From Zeus faber (Eukaryota > Chordata > Actinopteri > Zeiformes > Zeidae): a DNA stretch of 64,000 bases. How positions within the stretch are numbered: position 1 is the stretch's first letter; each line of letters starts with the position of its first letter. Below, piece after piece: positions 49,875 through 60,135 of this stretch. The notes beneath the pieces were generated by a model that did no database searches, was not told where the DNA came from, and saw only the letters and a list, made by a program, of their open reading frames with translations. The stretch lies in contig OY482859.1 in the NCBI GenBank assembly GCA_960531495.1, positions 16,002,910 to 16,066,909 of the forward strand. Reading direction: 5' to 3'. Both the position numbers and the translations under genes were made by a program.

Positions 49875-50957
49875 AACCTGTCACCCACGGGACAGAAGTC
49901 CCATTTATCACCAGGGACGCACCCGCTCTCTGTGATAAATGGGACCTCTGTCGACAGGGTGAGCAGCTTCAAGTACCTGGGAGTCCACATCACAGAGGAT
50001 TTAACATGGACTCTACAAACAGACACTCTGGTGAGAAAGGCCAGGCAGCGTCTTTGCCACCGCAGGCAGCTGAGGAAATTCCGGGTCTCGGTGAGGATCC
50101 AGGATCCTCAAGTCCTTCTACTGTGGAGCAGTGGAGAGCATCCTGACAGGCAACATCACTGCCTGGTTTGGGAACTGTACTGCTCAGGACAGGCGGGCCC
50201 TGCAGAGGGTGGTGCGTTCAGCTGAACCTACCACTGGAACTACCCTCCCCTCCCTACACCAGGAGGTGTAGTAGCAGAGCCCGCAGGATCATGAAGGATT
50301 CTCACCACCCAAACAACGGACTGTTCCAGCTGTTGCGGTCAGGCGCCGCCGCAGTCACACAGCGAGAACAGAGAGACTGAGACAGAGTTTCTTCCACAAG
50401 CCATAAGAACTGTCAATGCTGACCTCACCAGGGGTCCTCACTGAGCCACACACATAGGCTCCACTACCTTACGGTAGTAACATACTGTACCACATACTGT
50501 GTCACTGTTCTGGGTTGTTCGGTATTACCGCGCCGTACTGTTGTATACTGTGCTGTATATCTCACAAACACTACCTCACTTTATTCACATGCCACTTTAA
50601 TGCACATACAGTATCTGTATATACATAAATAGCCTATCCCATATACATAAGTCTGTCCCATATACATAAGCCTAGTCCCTTTATCTATTTTGTATCCCCA
50701 CCCTGCATTACCCTTGAGTTCTTATTTTATATATATATTTTTTTATTCGATGTATTTTTATTTTATTCTACAGTATTCGACTTACTGCATTACGATTTAG
50801 AAATCAGTTAGTTAGCCAAGTAGAAATTCTCAAGTAGCTACTGTGTTCAGTCTAGAACATATTGTGTGTAATCACCGCATTGCGTGATTACACACAGTAT
50901 ATGTATGAAAGTATGTATATGTATGTGACAAATAAACCTCTTGAATCTTGAATCACT
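49875..50957 (+). mobile_element. Jockey/L2-like LINE fragment with 3' tail
   Basis: The reverse-transcriptase C-terminal region is readable: VSSFKYLGVHITEDLTW, ARQRLCHRRQLRKF, then in shifted frames ESILTGNITAWFGNC, ALQRVVRSAE and RRCSSRARRIMKDSHHP. It ends in GTGACAAATAAACCTCTTGA and CTTGAATC. Frame shifts show that it is dead. About 36 bp at the 5' end appear in inverted orientation. Confidence 0.85.
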
Positions 50958-51295
50958 CTAAGAGAGCTTTCGGAAGTTTTCTGCAGAGATGGGAGAACCT
51001 GCCAGAAAGACGACCATCTCAGCAGGACCCCATCAATCAGGCCTTTATGGTAGAGTGGTTAGACGGAAGCCACTCTTGCGTAAAAGGCATATGACAGCCT
51101 GCTTGGAGTTTGCCAAACGGCATTTAAAGGAATCTGAGAGTATGAGGAAAAAGATTCTCTGGTCTGATGAGACAAAAAATGGCACTCTTTGGAGACACCT
51201 CCAAGCACTATGTCTGGCCAACACCAGGCACTACTCATCACCTGGCTAATACCATCCCTACGGTGAAGCATGGTGGTGGCACGTCACAAAGTGCT

Positions 51296-52085
51296 CCACT
51301 CTGGTGATACATAAAATACAATTTAAAAAAAACCCTGAAATAAATAGAAATAGAAAATTGACACAAAAAGCAAATCTAAACAAATGGGTCTTGAGCTGCT
51401 TTTTAAAGGTGTTCACAGTGTCCACAGATCTTAAGTCCACAAGGGGGTGAGTTCAAAAGTTTAGGAGGCACAACCTCTGATCAGAGGACCTTAGAGTAGA
51501 TCTCTAATGTAGGCAGGTGCCCAGAGCTCTATAGATAATCACAAGAACTTTGACTTGGACTCCGATTTTGATGGGGAGCCAGTGGAGAGCAATCAGAATC
51601 GGTGTCACATGAGACCTGGTCAAGAGTTTAGCAGCAGCATTTGAACATGAAGCACTTGTCAGCGATCCACGGATGATTTGCTGAGGCAGGTAGGAAGGGA
51701 GCTACAGCAGCCAAGACGCGATGATACAAAGGCATGAATTCACATTTCCATCTGAGCCTTGCGCTGTATCTCAGCTGCAAAAAACAAGAGTGAATGAGAT
51801 ACTTTACATGTTGGACCAGAGTCAGAGCCTGGTCCACAGTGACACCTATATTTCTTACAGAGGATTTAAACAACGAGGCAAGAGTCCAAAGACCATCCTT
51901 AATCTTAGGGAAAAGACTAGGAGTGGCAGAAATAAGGATTGCTGTTTCGTTTAGCTGTAAGATATTATCTGCCATCCAGTTCTTTTTAGTGTTGAGGCAG
52001 TTATTTAAAACGGACAATTTAGCTATGTTGTGAGGTTTAAATGAGACGTGTAAATACAAAGAGGTCCTTGAATAAAACCTGCTCC
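51296..52085 (-). mobile_element. Inverted L2/Rex1-type LINE fragment
   Basis: On the minus strand it reads KNWMADNILQLNETAILI, VRNIGVTVDQALTL, CFLQLRYSARLR, YHRVLAA and, near the 3' end, LRSVDTVNTFKKQLKTHLFR. This is the usual RT tail and C-terminus of fish L2/Rex1 elements. It is frame-shifted and 5'-truncated. It sits inside the Tc1 copy, antisense to the transposase. Confidence 0.82.
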
Positions 52086-52613
52086 ACAGCGCACACAACT
52101 TCAGACAGGGGTGATGGTTCACCTTTCAGCATGACAACCACTCGAAGCACACCGCCAAGACAATGCTGGAGTGGCGTCGTGACAAATCTATGATTGTCCT
52201 TGAGTGGCCAAAGCCCAGACTTAAAACCCCTTAGAAACCTGTGGAGAGACCTGATGGCAGTTCACAGACGCTTCCAACCCGATCTAACGGAGCTTGAGAG
52301 GATCTGCCTGGAAGAATGGGATAAAGTTCCCAGATCCAGGTGTGCAAAGCTTGTAGAGACTCACCCAAGAAGACTGAAAGCTGTTATTGCTGCCAAAGGG
52401 GCTTATTCAAAGTGTTGAATTAAGGGTCGGAATACTTGTGAAAATAAGAGATTTCAGTTTTTGATTTTTAATAAATTAGCAAAAATTTCTAAAACCATGT
52501 TTTCACCTTTTCATTATGGGTTATTGAGTGTAGATTGACAGGCTGAATGGCAATTGTATCCATTTAAAATTACACAATAGTGTGCAAAAAGTGAAGGGGT
52601 CTGAATAGTTCTG

Positions 52614-53633
52614 TATGTATAGTCTCACTGTATCAAACTTTAGCCTCAGGTTTGAAACAACACATTTATATTCTGCTTTCAAGCTTCATAGCAGAAATCT
52701 AAATATCATCTTTTAAACAAAGGGATATGAGCATCACAGATTGAGCGTGACTTGTTTATTTGTTTCTCCCCCTGGCAGCCCATACAGGATAGCAGCGTAC
52801 ATTCCATTTGTCTTCAGCGATGGTACAGTGGTGATCAGCTGGTGAAAAACATCAGATGAAACAATTTCTTTGGACAAGGAGAGTAGAAACAACAGACACG
52901 CTCTTAAAAGCAAACATTAAATACAGAACAAAAAGTGAAAAATAATCTATAGTTTCAAAACAGTGCAAATGGTGACTTTGCTCGGTCCAGAACATGGCTC
53001 CCATGAGTATTTTCAGACGTTTATTTTGGATTTAGATAGTTTCACCTTCTTCACAGCCTTTGCTGTGCATCAGTTCAGAGTCCTGGCAAATCTTCCTTTT
53101 AATCCAAGTTTAAAGTTTTGTGTTTCAGGTAATTGAAAGTTGAAATGGCGTTCCGTCTTCCCTATCGCAGCTGCCGATTTCTGCCAGCTCAATCCTAATT
53201 TTATCCAAACAATTGGTCTGACATTTTAATTAAGGATAGGTTCGCTATTTTTCAACACAGGCCCTATTAAAATGTTAGTTCCAATCATTTAGAACTATAA
53301 TCTGGTTTCCCATTTGGAAAAAGGTGATTTAAACGTAAATATTTATCCCAATAAATCAGATTAATTTATTAAAAAATGTATTTCTGTATCAGACTGAACT
53401 TGTTCCGTGAATATTTTTGTAACGCATATCAGATGTCGAAACTGAAAAATTTGTAGCGATTCTCATTATGTTTAAGATGTCGACATATCCAAATAGACTC
53501 AAAACGTGAGATCCTGTTCGATACCCGGTCCTACTCATGATAGGAACCAACATTTTAATAAGGAAAAGTGGTAAACCTGTGGTAAACACAAGACACTTGT
53601 TTATTGATGCATTGCTGCCTGTGCTCTTCTCCA
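52614..53633. other. Intergenic, mul1 3' flank
   Basis: AT-rich unique sequence with no coding exon recognised. Minus-strand AATAAA candidates for mul1 lie at 53600-53605, very close to the stop, and near 52756, so the 3' end cannot be fixed from sequence alone. Confidence 0.55.
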
Positions 53634-55189
53634 TCAGCTGTTGAAGAGCGGCACCACTCTGTCAATGTCCGCTCTGCAGATCGGGCACTTTTTTGGCTCC
53701 GGCAGCGCCCGGTAGCACTGAGCGCAGCTGCAAACATGGCCACACTCCAGGAAGACGCAGGACCGCTCGCGGCTCAGGCAGACGCTACAGACGCTGGGCG
53801 ACACACTGTCCTCCTTCAGGTCCAGCTCGCGCAGACGCCTCCTCTGCTGCTCCTTGAACTCCTCCAGGATGCTGCGCTCCTTCCTCCTCCTCCTGTGGTG
53901 CTCGTAGCGCTTCCACAGCAGGAAGAGGAAAAGGGAGGCGGCGGCCACGCCGCACACCAGGGTGAGGGCCCGCCATACCCGGACGCCGCGCTCCTGTTGG
54001 CCGAGCAGCGCGTCGTAGTCCAGCCGGCTGAGGAAGTAGCGCAGGCCCTGCTTGGGCGGCTGCAGCTTCACCAGGCTGTGGTCCAGCACCAGCTCGCCCA
54101 CGGCCGTCACCTGCTCGCCCACGCGCAGCATCTCCTCCGTCTCGTGGATGCCTTTGGGCCGCTCGCCGCTGATGAAGTGGCCAATGACATTGGACAGGGA
54201 CTGGACCGTGGGGTGGAAGTTCTCGTAGATGGTCTCCAGGTCCAGCTCTGCCGCGTCCAGCGGGCGCACTACTCGCACCGTGGTGCCGACGGCTTCGTCG
54301 TGGCAGGCCAGGTCAAAGGGGACGGTGTTGGTTCGCTGGTGGATGACCTTCTCTGTGTGGTTCCTGGCGGGTTTTTTTTGTTGTTTTTTTTACAAGTAAT
54401 ATGTTAAACATTTGTCTCTGAAAGGATAACGTGTTCATCAACTGTTTGTATGGCTTTTTATGGGCCCTAATTTGGCTGAATGATTTTAATGTGGATGAGT
54501 ATGATTTCAAAAGACTAAAAGGAAGAAACTCAATTTAATTTGGCAACCCAAGGGAGGGAAGCCTTATTGCTATATTTTAAGAATAAGAAGCCCACTCTTC
54601 AGCTCACAGACAGACATATTGAGGCTTTACCAGCCACTGAAAATGGTTCTTACCAGAGGTGAGTGGTGCGATTCCACACCATCTTCTTCTCCTTCAGGGT
54701 CAGCCTCTCGATGACTCCTTTGCAGTTATCCACAAACTGGCTGTTCAGCGTTTCTTTCACAGATCTTACAACGCCTGTAGTATGGGTGACACGGTGTTAG
54801 AGCATTATAAGAATTATTCTAAACTTGTTTTTGTTTTTTTTTTAATTTAGTCGACGCACCTTCTATCACGGCGTATGGGACGCATCTGCCGGGGAATTCA
54901 GATAAAAAGTTTTTCAAGTCCTGGTCAATGGGCACCTTTTTGGCATCCTGTGAAACGCATATAAACACAATTTGGTCAAACATATTCATATACATAGATT
55001 AAATACACTACTAAAGTACGCTGATATTGGAATGACAGTGGTGGAGAAGATAGATGTTAGATTGTGGACCTTTAATCTGGAGACTGTTGTAGCCCTCCTC
55101 TTGTAGACGGAGTAGAAGACCACAGTCAGGGCCGAGCTGGTTGCCAACAGCAGCACTTGAGCCGTGGAGGGTTTTCCCCCAGAGTCCAT
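53634..55189 (-). CDS. mul1: Mitochondrial E3 ubiquitin/SUMO ligase 1
   Basis: MUL1 (MAPL/MULAN) is an outer-mitochondrial-membrane ligase acting on MFN2, DRP1, AKT and MAVS pathways. Four exons, 5' to 3': 55189-55070, 54947-54860, 54774-54654, 54363-53634. They join in phase to 352 residues, the human length. An N-terminal membrane segment (about residues 9-28, QVLLLATSSALTVVFYSVY) precedes the BAM/MULAN intermembrane domain. A second membrane segment (VWRALTLVCGVAAASLFLF) follows near 239-259, then a basic stretch RRRRKER. The C3HC4 RING at the end keeps CSVC, CGHVC, CAQC and CPIC (C336, C339). No lesion is seen. A Tc1 element starts about 170 bp upstream of the start codon. Confidence 0.96.
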
Positions 55190-55359
55190 CTTGGTATTTG
55201 CCGTTTGATCCGCACGTTACACAGACTGAGCACAGATGCAGCGGGGGCAGATTTCTAACAGCGACTCAGCGGAGCGGAGTCTTGCACTTGCACTTCCATT
55301 TTCCTTGTAAAACAGGGTATCAAGGTATCAGAGAGACAATAACGAGATATATATATATA

Positions 55360-57043
55360 CCCACACACACACACACACACTACTCACAAAAAGTCAGGGA
55401 TATTCGGCTTTCGGGTGAAATTTCAGGATGAACCTAAAATGCACTATAATCTTTACAGGTGAACTTAATTTGACCTTCTCTAAACTATTAAATGCACATG
55501 TCCAACTGTTCAATGTTTCAGTACTTTTTGCACAACTTGCTGAACGGCAAAATTCCCAACAGGTGTTTGATCCATGAATCGACCAATACATTTCCTGGTT
55601 CAATTACAATTGGTATGTAAACAGTCCTCTTCATCATGCTGTTCACATTTTGACATCATGAGACCAAGACGACACCTAACAACTGATCAACAGTACCTGG
55701 CCATTGTGAGGCTTCAATCAGGATGTTCTCAGAGGGAAGTGGCCACTGAGCTTAGAGTGTCACAGAGTGTCATCAGCAGGTTGCAACAGAGATACAGAGA
55801 GACTGGAAGAGTCACAGAAAGGCATAGAAGTGGACGTCCTTTGGCCACATCACACACTGATGAGCGCCTCATTGTGAACAGTGCCCTGCGCAACCGGATG
55901 ATGAATGCCACTCAACTCCAGGCAATTTAAGGGAGGTGAGAGGCACCCAAGTGTCAGACCATTCAAAACCATTTTCGAACCAACCAGTAAGACATTAAAA
56001 TAAAATGTAAAAAAAAAAAATACAGTGCGCATGAAATTGTTAAATACACAGACAACCCAACAATAATTACTACCCATACCGTATAAGTAGCATGTAGCGA
56101 GTCAAAAATATTAATATAGTCTACATTTCACCATACTAAATCCAAACAAGACCAAAGCCCAGTTGCAGATTAGTGTGGTCTAGTTGCTAGACGACCTGCA
56201 AGGGTACCTGACCACACCACCAGGCACAGGCATCATTGTCTTGCATGGGCCAGGGAGCATTTACGCTGCCAGTGGCCTCAGTGCTGTTCTCTGATGAAAG
56301 TCGATTCACGTTGAGCAGAAATGTTGGCCGCCAACGATGTTGGAGACGTCAAGGAGAGCGCTATGCATCAGCCACTGTTTGGTGGTGGTGGTGTTACAGT
56401 GTGGGCAGGTGTGTCTAGTCAATACAGAACTGCCCTACACTTTGTGAATGGTACAGTGACAAGCCCATACTACCTGAATAACATCATTCATCCAGTCATT
56501 GTGCCCCTGCATGAACAACACAGGCCTCATTTCATCTTCATGGACAACAATGCTCCAGCTCATCGAGGTCGCACCATTAGGGAACGGCTGCTGGAGACTG
56601 GGGTACCTCAAATGGAGTGGCCTGCACTTTCTCCAGACCTGAATCCCATAGAAAACCTACGGGATCAGCTGAGTCGCCGTGTAGAGGCTCGTAACTCTGT
56701 GCCCCAGAAGCTCAATGACCTGAGGGCCGCCCTTCAAGAAGAGTGGGGGGCCAGGCCTCAGCAGACAATAAGTCCACTTGTGAACAGCATGAGACGTCGT
56801 TGTCAGGCTGTAATTGATGCTCAAGGGCACATGACAAGTTACTGAGACACTGACATTTTTTCTTGTGGTAAACCCACCACTGTTGTTGGCTTTTGTTTCA
56901 ATAAATAGTTTGAGATGAGGAAATCACCATTGCATGCTTCTACTTAAATGCTCTACTTTCATGATATAATATCACTGTAGCGTGAACTTTTTACATTTTC
57001 CATCAATTTCACCTGAAAGCCAAATATCCCTAACTTTTTGTGA

Positions 57044-57078
<35 letters not shown>
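55360..57078 (+). mobile_element. Tc1-like transposon with CA-repeat-bearing terminal repeats
   Basis: Flanked by TA on both sides. The terminal inverted repeats each begin with a (CA)n run. The left then reads TACTCACAAAAAGTCAGGGA, and the right, inverted, CACTCACAAAAAGTTAGGGA. Both continue with TATTYGGCTTTCRGGTGAAA. The whole element is 1719 bp, a typical Tc1 size. It lies just upstream of mul1, divergent from it. Confidence 0.92.
55658..56845 (+). pseudogene. Tc1 transposase, interrupted
   Basis: The first part (55658-55930) starts MRPRRHLTTDQQYLAIVRL and encodes the HTH domain, with VSQSVISRLQQRYRETGRV, then stops. About 230 bp of unrelated AT-rich sequence follows. The catalytic domain resumes near 56170: LFSDESRFTL (first Asp), FIFMDNNAPAH (second Asp) and SPDLNPIENL (Glu), ending QGHMTSY. 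The first catalytic block and the rest lie in different frames. The DDE residues survive but the gene is broken. Confidence 0.88.
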
Positions 57079-57083
<5 letters not shown>

Positions 57084-58231
57084 TTTAAGACCTTTGGGGA
57101 AAAAATCATCTCTCCATTATTCAGTAACGTATGGCAGGTAAATACTATTACAAGTATTTGGTACAGGGCAGACGTAAGTATTGGGGAGGAATAGGAAACT
57201 AACTAGATGATTCTATGACAGTTTCCTTTAGGTCAGAGAGCAAGTGAAGTGGAAGAGGAACTGGAATAAATCGGATTTCCACAGAACACCAGACACAAAT
57301 TACATTTATGTTATGCTGCTGTGCTGTTATGATAGGAAGTAAGTATAAGTAAATATAAAGTGAGCTGGGTTCAGAAATGTTGCCTCTTACCAAAACAACT
57401 TGACTCATGCTGACAAAAATAAATAAACATAAATAAATAAACCCTAAAACTATACTTATATTATTCAAAATAAGATAAATAAATACATATAATAAAGGAC
57501 AAAGACTTTGGAATGAATTAATTCGAAATTAAGACGATTCAACTACTTTAAATTATATTTGTGGGGGTAGAAATTTAAGACACTTTGGGCTTTTTAAGGG
57601 ACCTACAGAACCCTGATTCAAGCTTGAAATAACGAGGTAACAAACACTGCTCAGCCTCTTGTTTTGTGACCTTGGTGGACCGATAAACCACTAATAACTT
57701 CCCATTTTCTAATTAAACCGGAATAATAAAAAAAAAAACCCTGAGGCAGAAAACAAAAGCTTGTCATTGTTTGTATCGTTCCTGGGTTTTCGAAATCGTG
57801 CCTAGAAGGAGTCTGACAGCTGGAGCTAGCTGCTACACCGAGCTCAGCCAAGCTAGCTTTAGCTGTAGCTCCAACCTGTCAACAGTGACATTAAACAGCG
57901 ATCGGCGATTAAATTAAAAAAATATCTGCAAAAAAGCAAAACAATCATAGTGACATATGGTTTGTTCGCTACGGTCCTAAATGTTTTTTTTGTTGTTTTT
58001 TTGTTTTGTTGCAGCTTACTCACCCCCTTCCCCCAAGAAAGCGAGTTTCAGCCGCAAAAGGAGTCATAGGAAATGAAGACACCTCGCTGCAGTACTGCAG
58101 CGGACCAGGAGGTGGCGCTGTACCGTTAAATATAGTAGAAGAACACCAAAAAAAACACAACATAAAAACAATAATAAAAATTAAAAATAATAGTTATAAA
58201 GAAGAAAAACGGCAACAGCAATAACGCTGTC
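57079..58231. other. Intergenic, no gene recognised
   Basis: Opens with the right flank of the Tc1 element. The rest is AT-rich, with GC-richer patches near 57780-57880 (AGCTAGCTTTAGCTGTAGCT) and 58010-58140. No homology or complete splice-bounded exon is visible. Confidence 0.5.
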
Positions 58232-58389
58232 CATCTATTTATATGTATGTCTGTCTGTCTATCTGTCTATCTAGTGTCTGTCTCTCTGTCTATCTAGTGT
58301 CTGTCTGTCTGTCTAGTGTCTGTCTAGTGTCTATCTGTCTGTCTATAGTGTTTATCTGTCTGTCTATCTATCCGTCTATCTAGTGTCTA

Positions 58390-58420
<31 letters not shown>

Positions 58421-58678
58421 ATCTGTTTGTATGTCTATCTGTCTATCGAGTGTCCATCTGTCTGTCTGTTTGTCTGTCTGTTTGTCCCTCCATCTATCTG
58501 TCTATCTAGTGTCTATCTGTCTGTCTATCTGTTTGTCCATCTGTCTATCTGTTTGTATGTCTATCTGTCTATCGAGTGTCTATCTATCTGTCTGTCTGTT
58601 TGTCTGTCTGTTTGTCCGTCTGTCTGTCTATCTATCTGTCTATCTAGTGTCTATCTGTCCGTCTCTCTCTCTGTCTGT

Positions 58679-58711
<33 letters not shown>

Positions 58712-58735
58712 TGTCTGTCTGTCTGTCTGAATAAA
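58232..58735. repeat. (CTGT)n/(CTAT)n tetranucleotide array
   Basis: About 500 bp of CTGT, CTAT and TTGT tetramers, recurring in blocks that begin CTAGTGTCTAT or CGAGTGTCTAT. It ends in pure CTGC/CTGT. Confidence 0.95.
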
Positions 58736-59744
58736 ATGAAATATTATGATGAAATATAACATTTCCCTTGAATGTGAAATATGACTTCTGTCAGGTGGTT
58801 TGGTGACGATCCAAAATAAACCATAATAAACTCTTGTGTTTGACACACACATTTCTGAGACTACAACCCCAAAAAAGTACAATTTTGAACTACATTATGT
58901 GTATTTTCGCACAGAAATATCTGTAAATGATACGTTTCAAATAAATTCCATTGGTTGTGTTTGCCATGTTTTCCATTTGGTGTTTGTTTTTTTTATTGTT
59001 ATTTCATTATCAGCACAAATGTATTTCTATCCGCCCATTTTCCTTATCCATCTTTTATTGCAAACATGGGAAGAACATGAAACCCCACACAGACAGCACC
59101 AGAGACGACATTCCACCCCAGGTATCTTCATGCGTAGAGAAAAAGCAAAATATTTATATATGTATATATATATATATCAATTTACATGATCCTTGAAATC
59201 AGATGCTCAAAAATGACACTCTTAAAACATATTAACCACACTCAGCTCTCTGACCCAGCCGCTGAACATTTGAAGTTCGATATGCCATCATGACAGAGAA
59301 TAGGCCTAACCTTTGGCTACATCAGATTTGGATTTGATGAACCTGACATATGCATATTCAGCCTGTGGGAATTCTGGAACGGACGCATGAAAGAAAAAAA
59401 AAACAATTTGTTGACTCAAATCCAATTCGGCTCAGAGCTTCTTTTCGACACTGCTCACTAACCCTAATTCTACCTCGCGGGTCAAGTCCCTCGACCATCA
59501 TCCAATTCCGTTCCAGTCTCCCTCGCCGTCCCGATGTGGGACTTCCATTTGAGGCGGACGGAAATAGCGGCGGCAGATGGAGGGGTGGACGGTGGTGGGC
59601 GGAGAAGACGGGGGGTGGAGGGGGGGGGGCACCAGATGCGCTCGTCCCAAAGCCTCAGAAAGTAGGGGCCCCCGACACCCGGGCAACCCCAGTCACGCCG
59701 GATCTCTCTGATGACAGTGTGGATACGTTCAGTGGGGGACCCAC

Positions 59745-60135
59745 ACCCTTCGATAGCTCGGCTGGTAGAGCGGAGGGCTGTAGGTGCCCCCCTAAAGGGC
59801 ACCGTGCTCCGGCGGGTTATCTCCCAATTAGGGGCCTCTCTGTGTGGGGTTTGCATGTTCTCCCCGTGCCCACATGGGGGTTCCTCCATCTAACGTCAGT
59901 AAGGACCCCCACCAAAAACATGCACATCATCATCATTGTCTGACCAGCGACGGATATATGGAGCCGGGTCCCCGGCCGCATCGTCGAATGCTGCCCACTG
60001 CTCCCGGCTGCCCCCCTGGAGGAAGGACAAGCCAGGATGGGTCAAATGCAGAGGACCCATTTCACCGGCCACCATCCAGAGCGTGTGTGTGTGTGTGTGT
60101 GCGTGTGCGTGTGCGTGTGCTGTCGTGTGACAATT
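59745..60135 (+). mobile_element. tRNA-derived SINE
   Basis: The head TAGCTCGGCTGGTAGAGCGG resembles a tRNA A box. The body includes TTTGCATGTTCTCCCCGTG, and the 3' part GGGTCAAATGCAGAGGACC. It ends in (GT)n followed by GTGACAATTAATAA. The order matches common fish SINEs. The B-box region is diverged. Confidence 0.7.

Larger units (their letters stand above)
49642..52416 (+). pseudogene. Tc1 transposase remnant
   Basis: The N-terminal paired-type HTH begins MKSKKLSVYLCDKIV and includes FKSISKALSVPMSTVAMIVK. The middle (50989 to about 51290) has GLYGRVVRRKPLL and ILWSDETK, which contains the first catalytic Asp. The C-terminal part (about 52130-52416) keeps SPDLKPLRNLWRDL, where family members have SPDLNPIEHLW, so the catalytic Glu is lost. 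The block around the second Asp is missing or degraded. Two LINEs interrupt the frame. Not functional. Confidence 0.88.
49480..52613 (+). mobile_element. Tc1-like transposon broken by two LINE insertions
   Basis: The ends are flanked by TA (49478-49479 and 52614-52615). The left end CAGTGGCTTCGGGACGTATT then CAGACTCC matches the right end inverted (CAGAACTATTCAGACCCC) imperfectly. Between them are segments of a salmonid-type Tc1 transposase in order, split by a plus-strand LINE fragment (about 49875-50957) and an inverted LINE fragment (about 51296-52085). Undisturbed Tc1 is about 1.6 kb. Confidence 0.9.

Noticed and set aside
57651-57900. Possible first exon of a minus-strand gene (MAELGVAASSSC frame)
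   Set aside because: No convincing donor, homology or partner exon was found. AGCTAGC-rich sequence alone is not enough.
58232-58735. Regularly spaced repeat that might suggest a CRISPR-like array
   Set aside because: It is a plain tetranucleotide microsatellite without unique spacers, in a vertebrate genome.
59749-59830. tRNA-like sequence that could be a tRNA gene
   Set aside because: Only the A-box half is good. The acceptor stem and B box do not fold, and the SINE body follows.
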